Positions 44,736 through 54,387 of a DNA stretch of 64,000 nt are shown one piece after another. The stretch's first letter is position 1, and every line of letters starts with the position of its first letter. The stretch spans positions 1 through 64,000 of the forward strand of contig JAUGWO010000114.1 in NCBI GenBank assembly GCA_049724395.1, in the 5' to 3' direction. This stretch comes from Spongospora subterranea f. sp. subterranea (taxonomy: Eukaryota; Endomyxa: Phytomyxea; Phytomyxea; Plasmodiophorida). A program made the position numbers and the translations under genes. A model generated the notes under the pieces. It was not told where the DNA came from, ran no database searches, and saw only the letters and a program-made list of their open reading frames with translations.

Positions 44736-46280
44736 CAAGTGTATTGAGGGAAGGAGTGCCAAGTGTATTGAGGGAAGGAGTGCCAAATGTATTGAGGGAA
44801 GGAGTGCCAAGTGTATTGAGGGAAGGAGTGCCAAGTGTATTGAGGGAAGGAGTGCCAAGTGTATTGAGGGAAGGAGTGCCAAGTGTATTGAGGGAAGGAG
44901 TGCCAAATGTATTGAGGGAAGGAGTGCCAAGTGTATTGAGGGAAGGAGTGCCAAGTGTATTGAGGGAAGGAGTGCCAAAGTGTATTGAGGGAAGGAGTGC
45001 CAAGTGTATTGAGGGAAGGAGTGCCAAGTGTATTGAGGGAAGGAGTGCCAAGTGTATTGAGGGAAGGAGTGCCAAGTGTATTGAGGGAAGGAGTGCCAAG
45101 TGTATTGAGGGAAGGAAGGAGTGCCAAGTGTATTGAGGGAAGGAGTGCCAAGTGTATTGAGGGAAGGAGTGCCAAGTGTATTGAGGGAAGGAGTGCCAAG
45201 TGTATTGAGGGAAGGAGTGCCAAGTGTATTGAGGGAAGGAGTGCCAAGTGTATTGAGGGAAGGAGTGCCAAGTGTATTGAGGGAAGGAGTGCCAAGTGTA
45301 TTGAGGGAAGGAGTGCCAAGTGTATTGAGGGAAGGAGTGCCAAGTGTTGAGGGAAGGAGTGCCAAGTGTATTGAGGGAAGGAGTGCCAAGTGTATTGAGG
45401 GAAGGAGTGCCAAGTGTATTGAGGGAAGGAGTGCCAAGTGTATTGAGGGAAGGAGTGCCAAGTGTATTGAGGGAAGGAGTGCCAAGTGTATTGAGGGAAG
45501 GAGTGCCAAGTGTATTGAGGGAAGGAGTGCCAAGTGTATTGAGGGAAGGAGTGCCAAATGTATTGAGGGAAGGAGTGCCAAGTGTATTGAGGGAAGGAGT
45601 GCCAAATGTATTGAGGGAAGGAGTGCCAAGTGTATTGAGGGAAGGAGTGCCAAGTGTATTGAGGGAAGGAGTGCCAAGTATGTATTGAGGGAAGGAGTGC
45701 CAAGTGTATTGAGGGAAGGAGTGCCAAGTGTATTGAGGGAAGGAGTGCCAAGTGTATTGAGGGAAGGAGTGCCAAGTGTATTGAGGGAAGGAGTGCCAAG
45801 TGTATTGAGGGAAGGAGTGCCAAGTGTATTGAGGGAAGGAGTGCCAAATGTATTGAGGGAAGGAGTGCCAAGTGTATTGAGGGAAGGAGTGCCAAATGTA
45901 TTGAGGGAAGGAGTGCCAAGTGTATTGAGGGAAGGAGTGCCAAGTGTATTGAGGGAAGGAGTGCCAAGTGTATTGAGGGAAGGAGTGCCAAGTGTATTGA
46001 GGGAAGGAGTGCCAAGTGTATTGAGGGAAGGAGTGCCAAGTGTATTGAGGGAAGGAGTGCCAAGTGTATTGAGGGAAGGAGTGCCAAGTGTATTGAGGGA
46101 AGGAGTGCCAAGTGTATTGAGGGAAGGAGTGCCAAGTGTATTGAGGGAAGGAGTGCCAAGTGTATTGAGGGAAGGAGTGCCAAGTGTATTGAGGGAAGGA
46201 GTGCCAAGTGTATTGAGGGAAGGAGTGCCAAGTGTATTGAGGGAAGGAGTGCCAAGTGTATTGAGGGAAGGAGTGCCAAA
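44736..46280. repeat. 24-bp minisatellite, about 64 copies
   Basis: Unit GTGTATTGAGGGAAGGAGTG plus CCAA, highly homogeneous. A G/A variant (CCAAGTG / CCAAATG) is scattered through it. Only four length changes were seen: an extra A at about 44979, GGAAGGAAGG at about 45113, a 3-nt loss at about 45347, and TATGTA at about 45679. Because 24 is a multiple of 3 and the unit holds a stop in only one of six frames (TATTGA), five frames stay open across it; long ORFs on both strands are a by-product. It lies between the two RimK-like genes. Confidence 0.97.
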
Positions 46281-46286
46281 AGGAGT

Positions 46287-46533
46287 GTACTGTACGGGAT
46301 TATACATTGGTACAGTACCACCAGTGTACCACATATGAGGACTGAAATCGGAGGCCGGTGCGTCAAGTGATCGGGTGTTGATAGATGGTAGCGGTTAAAG
46401 GGTGTCGACTGTACTGTACGGGATTATACAGTGGTACAGTACCACCAGTCTACCACATATGAGGACTGTAATCGGAGGCCGGGTGCGTCAAGTGATCGGG
46501 GTGTTGATATAAGGTAGAAGGGGGGTGCCGGTG
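46287..46533. repeat. Tandem duplication, ~124-bp unit, two copies
   Basis: Copies begin at about 46287 and 46411 with GTACTGTACGGGATTATACA and share ACCACATATGAGGACTG and CGTCAAGTGATCGG. They differ by several substitutions and single-base indels. It joins the end of the minisatellite to the start of the second RimK-like gene, and contains a small palindrome-rich core (GGTACAGTACCACC). Confidence 0.85.
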
Positions 46534-46563
46534 ATTCATTGCTGAACGGGAACGGCCAGCGTT

Positions 46564-47846
46564 ATGGATGATGACCCCTCGCTGCTTTGCTCGGTCCGAG
46601 TTGCGGTCGAGACGCCGTTGGCGGCTGAAGGACGCGAGCCCGTTATTTGGTTTAAGTCTCGACCGGCACACGAGGCAAGCTTACCGATCGCTTTGATTCA
46701 CGCTAAGCCCTCAAGTGAGAGCTACTCAAATTGTGGCTCCATCCCAGTGAATGTCCCCGCCAATTTTCTGGCATATAAGCTACGCCCGGTTCATTGTGGT
46801 CCTTCTGTAATATTCCTCAATGCTGAGGATACCCTGCATTCTATCAGATGAAGCTGGTTAATCCTGCATTAACTTTATGGGTTTTATGTCGTGATGATAG
46901 TATATCAGGTTGGGTGAAGCGCCGTCTCTGGGAAGCGTCTTTTGCCAGAAATATAACACTACGAATCGTGGATACTGGTAAATTCGAGCTGTTAGCGACA
47001 AAGGATGGCCTCGAGGATATCCTCTACGATGGCCTAAAAATCGACATGCCCGATATTGTGCTTGTCCGAACTGGCGCCTCTGTCGATTATTTTGGTCTCG
47101 CCGTTGTTCGGCAAATTGAGAAAATGGGCGTCACAGTTGTCAATGGTTGTCAAAGCATTGAAATCTCTCGTGATAAGCTTCAGACAATGCAAGTCATGGC
47201 TGCTCATGGGCTTCCAATAGCTAAAACTCTACTCGCTAAGTTTCCAATTAATTTAAAAGTTGTTGAAGACAATTTCGTCTATCCGATCATCGTAAAAAAA
47301 AGCTCCGGATCGCAAGGAAAGGGAATCATTTTGGTTAAGGATCACGAACATCTTGAGGATTTGGCCGATCTTTTAGACCCTAAAGAGCCGCTGATATTCC
47401 AGGAGTTTTTGTCCCACAGCAAAGGCAGGGATCTGCGGGTCCTGGTTGTTGGTGGACGCGTTGTGACATGTATGATGCGCGTTGCAAACAAAGGTTTCAA
47501 AGCCAATGTCCATCAAGGAGGAAGTGTTCGTCCAGTTACTATATCGCCTCAAGTTGAGTGGCTCGTTCTGGAGGCTACACGCCTAACCGGGCTGGACATT
47601 GCTGGAGTCGACTTGCTTATCGACAAAGACACCTATAAGATCTGCGAAATCAATTCGTCCCCGGGATTCGAAGGTCTTGAAAGCGCAACAGGTTTCGACG
47701 TTGCTTCGGCCACACTCGCCTATATCAAACTAAGGATGGGATTATATCGCATACCTCATCGTCGAACCTTGAAGCCGTTGATGAGTTCGTTCGAAGTTGA
47801 AGTCGAAGACAATCATCGTGATGAACCCAAGCCCAATACTGTATGA
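46564..47846 (+). CDS. RimK-like ATP-grasp ligase, paralogue 2 (frameshifted)
   Basis: Starts MDDDPSLLCSVRVAVETPL at 46564, matching the internal start of paralogue 1. The frame is lost at about 46830: paralogue 1 reads LNAEDPAFYLQ, while here GAGGATACCCTGCATTC shifts the frame and gives AEDTLHSIR-stop. The rest of the ATP-grasp domain then continues uninterrupted from 46848 (MKLVNPALTLWVLCRDD) to 47846. All catalytic motifs are present (KKSSGSQGKG, CEINSSPGF). So it is either a recent pseudogene, a gene with an N-terminally shortened product starting at 46848, or a sequencing error. Close to paralogue 1 in two patches and diverged at synonymous sites elsewhere. Confidence 0.85.
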
Positions 47847-48089
47847 TCATAGTGTTCGATATTGGTTGGCGACTAATTCAATGATGTATAAATTGTCAGA
47901 AGCATGCCCCCCCTTTTTGTGTTTTGAATGTTTGTTCAAAGCCCATTTGTACCAGGTTTGACAACGGCTGTTTGTTGTTCCATTCACCGTCTCAACTTTT
48001 TCTTCTATCGCTGTTTGCCCGGTGCCATTTTGGCGTTATACTGCACATAAATCGGTTGACGAACATGTTTCGGTTTTGGACGACATATC

Positions 48090-49583
48090 CTACCAGCAAT
48101 GTAAAGCCTGATGCCGCCACACCGATGACCTATGCGTTATTGTGAAAAACATGGCCCAACTAGCTGGATCCAATCTAACCCGGCAAATGAAGGTCCAGTT
48201 GATGTCGACGGCGTGTCCAAGCGCGATTTGTGCTCTGGTATAGCGCATTCGGCGCTTCATGATGATCAGATCGAGTTGTGTAGCCGAATCGCATCCAGGG
48301 AACATATTTGGGGCCAGATCAGGGATCTCACTGTCCATTCGGGAATTGACTGAGGCGGCGCTGATCTGATTCAGGATTAGTTGGCAGTTCCGTGTCGGTG
48401 GGAATCCAATTGAACCGACCGCGAGCAGCAGCATGATTGCGGCGATCAAGAACGCCATCAGCGTGAATGTGGCTTGATTCGCCCATCCGCCCATCCCTAC
48501 CAAAATGATCTGCCGGGACAGGAACAGCATCTGGCAAAGGGAATCCGCTGGAAAAGGGTTGGGCCAATCGCACCCACTCTACTGACCGTGGCGAAACTGA
48601 TCAGGAACAGTGCAGTTAACAGGAACGATAGCTGATCGCTGATGTATTCGATCGAGCCGGATATCTCATCGAATGATTCCATGAACCTAATCAGTCCGGG
48701 TTTCGCCTGATTAACGTGCTGTGCTTGGCACATATCGCCCTGACGAGATCGATATCAGTTCCAAATCTCTTGTTGACCGATCCGTTCCGCTAACGCCCCT
48801 TACTTTCAGCGCGTCGGTTCGTTTGATCATCATTTGGAGTATGGCGAATATGGACACGACCGGCAGGGTTAAAGTGCCCGTCGCCAACGTCAATATTACA
48901 CACAGGAACAGACGAACATAGAACGGCTCGTACAAAGGGTTGAGGTCTTCGTGGGCAACGTCAAATCGGGGCGGGCGGTGGAACCGTGGCGATTACCTGT
49001 GGCGATGTCGGGGAAGGAATAGATCGGGAGAAGGAGGATAGATATGATGAAAATAGAACTGATCACGTTCAACACGATCGTTAACGGGATCAGTTTACAC
49101 AGCAGCCCCTCGAGCCATTCGCTATCGGCCTCACACCTGATGGCCGTTCGCAACAGCCCGTGCACGAACGTATCGGAGCGGAACGATTTCCTGAGGAATC
49201 CCCTGAACACGATCAAGGCTGAACGAGATGGAGCCATTGATGCTCGAAAACAACAAGGGCACATACACATTGATTGCCAGGATCACCAGTAAAATAAGGA
49301 AATACAATATCGCTAAATACAAGTTCGGATGGCGATCGTTGAACAGGACCTCGAATGCGGAAACGACAGTGATGATGAGAGATGTTGTGTTCAGCAATCG
49401 GCACATTAGGTTGGGGCGAGCGCTTTTTGAAGTCGGAACCAGGAGATAGATGCAGAATAAGAGATATAATCGACGAGCCCATGGACCGGGGCTATAGCAG
49501 AATTGATCGGTGTCGGGTTTATCCTCCACGATCGAGATTTGTGAGGAGGTCGTGACAAACGGCGCCCTGCGCCTACCGGGCAT
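48090..49583 (-). CDS. Multi-pass membrane protein, about seven segments, unknown family
   Basis: Minus-strand gene from the ATG at 49583 (MPGRRRAPFVTTSSQISIVE). Hydrophobic segments appear in order in several exons: LYLLFCIYLLVPTS, LNTTSLIITVVSAFEVLF, LYLAILYFLILLVILAINVY, LIPLTIVLNVISSIFIISIL, FYVRLFLCVILTLATGTLTL, YISDQLSFLLTALFLISF, FTLMAFLIAAIMLLLAVGSI. Cytoplasm-like linkers contain charged loops (RSDTFVHGLLRTAIRC). The end is ARIALGH-like AQIALGHAVDINWTFICRVR and a last hydrophobic bit. The number and spacing of segments resemble gustatory-receptor-like (GRL) proteins of protists, but no motif clinches it. At least four introns. Borders approximate. Confidence 0.6.
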
Positions 49584-49815
49584 CGTCACCTCAATCTGAA
49601 ACTCACTGAGGTACTCTTGGCAATCCCTCTAAATTCCTGACTTTAAAGGCGAATCTTCGCTCATGTGATGTGATCTGACAGATTAACAATTCATCACGAT
49701 ATGGGAAGATGATCCGCCCAATTTCTACGGAAAACCAGTTCGACATTCCCGATCGACCAACAACTCTGGAGTCCGCAGTGTGGTCAGGCGGTGTCGGAAC
49801 GGCATAGCGCCATCC
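49584..49815. promoter_or_regulatory. Divergent intergenic region
   Basis: The 232 bp between the start codons of the membrane protein (minus) and the HEAT protein (plus) must hold both promoters. No recognised core motif. Confidence 0.35.
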
Positions 49816-51043
49816 ATGGAGATCAGTGTGGTATCGGCATGGGCCAGCGTCTGTGCTGGTTCGCCAGGGCCGTTATCGGCCGCCATCTCATCGGCGCTGG
49901 CGCGATCTTCGTGGGCTAGACAGCCGCTCACGGTTGACCATATCGTTCAACAGCTCCCGAGCGCCACAGAAGCCGACGTCAATTTCATATTTCGGACCCT
50001 ACCGGTATCAAAATACGTGAATAGCCAGGGTAAAGCTGGTATGAGAAGAAAAACGGCCAATTTTGTCGTCGTAATTGCAGTTAATCGGCTCTACAGAACT
50101 GGTGTTGAAGTTCCATTCGCTTGCCACGATCATCGGGGTTGACGATCTGCATATCATGGCGGTGCTTCGATCGGGGCCCGTTCAGGAATCGCACTCGGTT
50201 CGGTGGGCGATATCGGCGATGTCCCCGCGCGGGCTGACCAATGAGTTCGGCGATATCGTCCCGATTCTGATCCGGCTATTGGGCCAGCACAAACCCCACG
50301 ATACGCGTATCGCATTGGAATCGTTCCAGCTCATACTCAGAGATGTCGACCTGCCGGTTCTAAGGTGGCAATCCGCCTTGATTCTGGAGGTCTTGAAGAA
50401 AGAGGTGCAGATGCGCGATCCCGAAACGGAAGAGCTTGCAATGGCGACGTTCATCCAGGCGCTGACCAGGATTCTTCCGCGTCAGCGCCCTCGTGGCGAG
50501 GAACTCGTTCGCGCTATATCACTGATCATGAACGAGATTCACTACCTTTCGCTATCGGGAACAGATTATCTTGCCCACACCGACCGCTGCTCAGTATTCC
50601 TTCAAGCCTTTACCCATCTGCTGGCGTTGGCCGGGACGGAATCCGTTCTCCATCTCAAGATGTTCCTCCCGTGCCTGTTCGTGTTCCTGGAGCACCATTC
50701 CGATGAGGTCAAGGCGCACGCTGTGTGTTCGCTGAACATGCTGATGAAGGTCGCCTGGCCCAGAATGGGTTATCATTGCGGGAAGATCTTGGAGGGAATC
50801 GGGCGCGCAATCATTAAGAACCGCATCTACAAAGGAGACCAGCACATCACCGATATGCTGCTGGATTCGCTGGCGTTGCTCAAACAATTATCGGGACCGA
50901 AATTCGACGAGATCGCAGAACCATGTCGATCAGCTAATATACTTGACGACGTTTTCAACAGATTACCCGACACGTATAATCACGATCAGACCATCCCAAC
51001 AGTCATTAAATGGGATTCACAATTTATCTACAATAAATATTAA
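49816..51043 (+). CDS. HEAT-repeat protein, TTI2-like
   Basis: Exon 1 (49816-50016) starts MEISVVSAWASVCAGSPGPL; a 64-nt phase-0 intron follows; exon 2 (50081-51043) completes 387 residues. The frame join reads NFIFRTLPVSKY-LIGSTELVLKF. The body is helical repeats: FGDIVPILIRLLGQHKPHDT, LRWQSALILEVLKKEVQMRD, MATFIQALTRILP, CSVFLQAFTHLLALAG, MFLPCLFVFLEHHSDEVKAH, LNMLMKVAWPRMGYHCGKIL. The order, the long-loop spacing and the late LLM...WPR motif resemble TELO2-interacting protein 2, part of the TTT complex that matures PIKK kinases with Hsp90. Size fits. Other HEAT families are possible. Its 3' end faces the Dus gene 36 nt away. Confidence 0.65.
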
Positions 51044-51079
51044 ACTCGATATACATTGAGCAATCGTGTCGCCGACAGC

Positions 51080-52192
51080 TCACTGTACAACATGGGCGGG
51101 TGTTGTTGTGGGCAGGACGACCGGCTGGTGATTGTGATCGTGCTGCGATAGGAAGGTGTTCACCATACCGATGGCGTCCATTACGATATGGTATGCACTT
51201 CTGGGATCGTCGTGATCCAGCATTAGGGATCGCTTCCATCGCGACGATACGGGGGTGGACGAGAACAGATTCTGCAGAGGATGTAACAACGAGCGTCGAT
51301 TCTCTGAACCAATTTGTTCCTGATCGTAAACGAATAACCCGTATTTGATCGCCGCTTCTAATCGCTCGGCTATGAAATCGTTCGAATCGCTCTCAGATAC
51401 CGAATGTTCCAGTTTCCAGAGGACGAACGGGTTATCCCGTATGGATCTGCCGAGCATGACGCCTTTCATCAGATCGCCGCTCGCGCGGACGTCCGCCAAC
51501 GTGGCGATCTCCCCGTTGATGACGATATCGAGATGGGGATAGTCGCCAGCCAATCGCCGAACAACATCATGGCGCAATGGGGGAACCGATCGATTGTGCT
51601 TGGGATTGACAGCGAGCAGCGCCTTGCGAGCGTGAACAACGAATCGCCGGACGCCAGCACTGGCGATGCGGTCGATAAATTCCGATAGAAACTCGTACGA
51701 ATCCTGACCATCGACCCCGATACGACATTTGATGCTGATCGGGACCTGAACCGAATCGACGACGGCCTGGACCGATTGTTGGATGGATTTGTCCAACATG
51801 AGACAAGCGCCGAATCGTCCATGTTGTACGGCCGATGATGGACAACCCATGTTCAGGTTAACTTCGTTATACCCAGCGTGCTGACAATGCTGTGCCGCTT
51901 GGGATAGATGATCGGGATCACGACCGCCGATCTGAGCGACCGAATGTTCTGGGTGGGAATAACGGCGCAACGCCCTGGATCTGGTGAGATCATCGCCCAT
52001 TGTCAGTGAGCGATCCACGATCATCTCGCTATACAATACGGCGCGTGGGCTGAGTAGCCAGCAGAGATGGCGGAAAGCGGGGGTTGTGATCTGACACCAG
52101 ATGACGGTCAGAAACACGGCCAGAGGATATGGTGATCAATCGCTGGCCCAGACCTTCATCATTGGTGCGACATGTATTGGAACTGGAACCAT
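51080..52192 (-). CDS. tRNA-dihydrouridine synthase, DusA type
   Basis: FMN enzyme reducing uridines in the tRNA D loop. Exon 1 (52192-52154) reads MVPVPIHVAPMMK, then a 63-nt phase-0 intron, then exon 2 from 52090 with ITTPAFRHLCWLLSPRAVLY. Together these restore the family start (VAPM..). Further signatures: SVAQIGGRDPDHLSQAA, GYNEVNLNMGCPSSAVQHGR with the catalytic Cys in NMGCPS, FGACLMLDKS, ISIKCRIGVDGQDSYEF, RFVVHARKALLAVNPKHNR and DIVINGEIATLADV. VHARKA and NPKHNR are specific to DusA. About 358 residues, normal size. The C-terminal region after 51430 is less conserved and ends THVVQ-like. Confidence 0.93.
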
Positions 52193-52297
52193 TTCCAGGG
52201 AACCCACCTTATCTCTCAACCTCTTCAACACCCTCTCAGGTTCAAGTTTGAATTCAGGTTCAGGTTATCCTCTCCGTTGCGCCATGAGCCCATCGCT

Positions 52298-52444
52298 GCC
52301 ATGAACTTGCGCTGTCGTGCCATGAAGTTGCGCTGTCGTGCCATGAAGTTGCGCTGTCGTGCCATGAAGTTGCGCTGTCGTGCCATGAAGTTGCGCAATC
52401 GTGCCATGAAGTTGCGCAATCGTGCCATGAAGTTGCGCTGTCGA
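52298..52444. repeat. 21-bp tandem repeat, 7 copies
   Basis: Unit GCCATGAAGTTGCGCTGTCG plus T; copies 5-6 read GCGCAATCGT. It lies about 100 bp upstream of the Dus start codon. It reads open as MKLRCRA on one strand and NFMARQR on the other, with no evidence of translation. Confidence 0.92.
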
Positions 52445-52579
52445 ATTCCCACGAAGTTGCGCCGTCATCCGACTGTCACGAGGTGGTGAAGTGGCGATCA
52501 CTTTTGGGTGGCCATTGTGGATCACAAACAGATGTAATCGCCGTCATGTTATAGGGAGTCTGTTGTTGTTTGACTCTTA

Positions 52580-53166
52580 AACAGGAGACTTCCCAACTTT
52601 TCTCAAGTATGTTTTGGGGTAGCTCCTGGAATTTATTATGGTTCTAATCGTTGCTCTCAAATACCCAATCGGGGTTGTGGTTGAGGGTCATACTGTTAGG
52701 AACTGTGCCCGAGATACACAATTACCAACTGACCCAAAATGTACTATGGTGGCTGTCGGCCATCATTATCTGGTCCTTACAACCTAACACTTTCGGATCA
52801 TGAAAGTGTCCCCCGTTAACGAGCGACCCCCCATGATTTTCCCAGCCCCTGTGCGACTTCCTACAATATCCTCTGATAATGAACATATAAACGAGAGAAC
52901 AGAGAGTTGAGAAAGGAAGAACAAGACGAAACAATCCAGTGAGGCGGTGGATGTCAGGCCAATTAAAGATATAGAGGGGCCAACCCCCTATACCATAATA
53001 TATGTAAACCGCGACTGACCCCCCTGCCAACATTCCAGGAATCGAACTCGCGACCTTCATAGCCATCATATTGTTCATCCACATATTTACAACAACAGTT
53101 AAAAGATCACAATAAATTTCAGGAGCTAGCAAAACACAGGTGAGAGAAGTTGGGAAGTCTCCTGTT
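52580..53166. mobile_element. Non-autonomous element with ~70-bp terminal inverted repeats
   Basis: Ends AACAGGAGACTTCCCAACTT (52580) and its complement ending at 53166 differ at one site over 26 bp. The similarity goes on inward for about 70 bp (GTTTT..TAGCTCCTG.AATTTATT on both ends), at lower identity. Total 587 bp. A 136-codon minus-strand frame inside has no transposase features. A clear target-site duplication was not seen. DNA-transposon superfamily unknown. Confidence 0.75.
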
Positions 53167-53344
53167 CACATTATCAGCGAAACAGATATGGTGCACCTGA
53201 TTCCATAACGGATGCCTATCGATTATCGGCCGATCATGGTTATTCTGTGGTGTAATTACCCCAGGAACACCGGTTGCAGATTGCTCCCTTGATGGTGCCG
53301 GATTTGAGGTTGAGCCGATCCCGATAGGCGCCTTAATCATAGTT

Positions 53345-53987
53345 TTAAGGCAACTGGTATAGGAGAATTTTCCTATACCAATTGCTCAACCAGGGGTTCT
53401 CCCGTATTGGCCACCAATTTGCCATGACGGGGGAGACTTCGAATTGGTCAACAAAGGTTCCGATATACTGTACATATAATCGTGGAAATCCTTTTGAACG
53501 TCGAGTGACAATATCTTCGATAGCAAATTTGAGACGTTTGAAAACAAACTTGTGTTGACAAGTCCAGTTCGCATCAGATAGAGTCACTTTCCGTAAGTGT
53601 GTGTTTATTGGTAGCGGCCCAATCAGTTCGGTGGAATGGTGCAATACTGTTCACCCATTTCCCCCATTGATGTTCTCCATCCGATATGGGGACGCCTCAA
53701 GGCACCTGACGCCCCTGCAAACGCGCCAAATCTGGCTGACGAGCCCGCCTGGGGCCTAATCATCGACTTTACTCGACCATACTGATTCGATCCGCATCTG
53801 GACAATTGACGATATGAATAGTCAGGACATTCGCGAGCCGCTTCAACACGCCCGAACCTGACGGAATCCCCAGCGGTCCCTCGTCATATTGATTGTCATC
53901 ATTCGCTGACGAGGCGGCGCTTGTTAGACCGCGGAATGGGCGACGTTCGCTGCGCCGGTTCCCGCCTGCCAGCCGTCGCCAGGGCAT
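53345..53987 (-). CDS. Unknown 175-residue protein, three exons
   Basis: Exons 53987-53783, 53735-53655 and 53586-53345 join with two phase-1 introns (47 and 68 nt, both GT-AG) into one frame. The N terminus is Arg-rich and lacks acidic residues for about 28 positions (MPWRRLAGGNRRSERRPFRG), which could be a mitochondrial presequence. The middle reads GSGVLKRLANVLTIHIVNCP, the second exon GAFAGASGALRRPHIGWRTS, the last exon WTCQHKFVFKRLKFAIEDIV, RLYVQYIGTFVDQFEVSP and the end NPWLSNWYRKILLYQLP. Basic overall. No family recognised; an organellar ribosomal or assembly protein is a guess. The exact phase agreement at both junctions is the main support. Confidence 0.55.
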
Positions 53988-54387
53988 CAAAAAATGAAAT
54001 CCAGCAGCGGCCCGAGCAACTAAGTTGGCGAGTAATCCAGGGCGACACTTTTTTGTGTTGGAATGGTGCTGTAATCGCTGGAAGACTTAGGCTCCTGCAC
54101 CAATGTGAATATCGTAAAACGGTCTGGACTTGTTGTAAAATGTGCTTTTCAGCCCGATTGGCTGGGTCGAACCGTTAACTGTTTCTAATAAATACGCCAG
54201 GCTTCTGGTTACGATAACTTGCAACACGAATGTAGTATTGCCAAATTCGAGTAGAAACCACTGACGTTCCCGATCCCGTTTGTTGCAAAGTTCAATTCTG
54301 GAGACGTTGTTTGTCCAGTATGAACTTCTTGTTCAGTTCACAGCAAAACGGTAAAATGAACTTCGAGAATTGATAGATTGGCTGGGA

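Noticed and set aside
44529-46366. Very long ORFs on both strands (up to about 600 codons) of LNTLGTPS, LALLPSIH, VLREGVPS or CIEGRSAK repeats
   Set aside because: They arise because the 24-bp unit is a multiple of three with a stop in only one of six frames. Length alone is no evidence of coding, and no repeat-independent support was found except the short minus-strand phrase near 44.6 kb.
53035-53062. tRNA or SINE-like B box (minus strand, GAGTTCGATTCC)
   Set aside because: The flanking bases do not pair as a T-arm, no matching A box or acceptor stem is present, and it lies within the TIR element.
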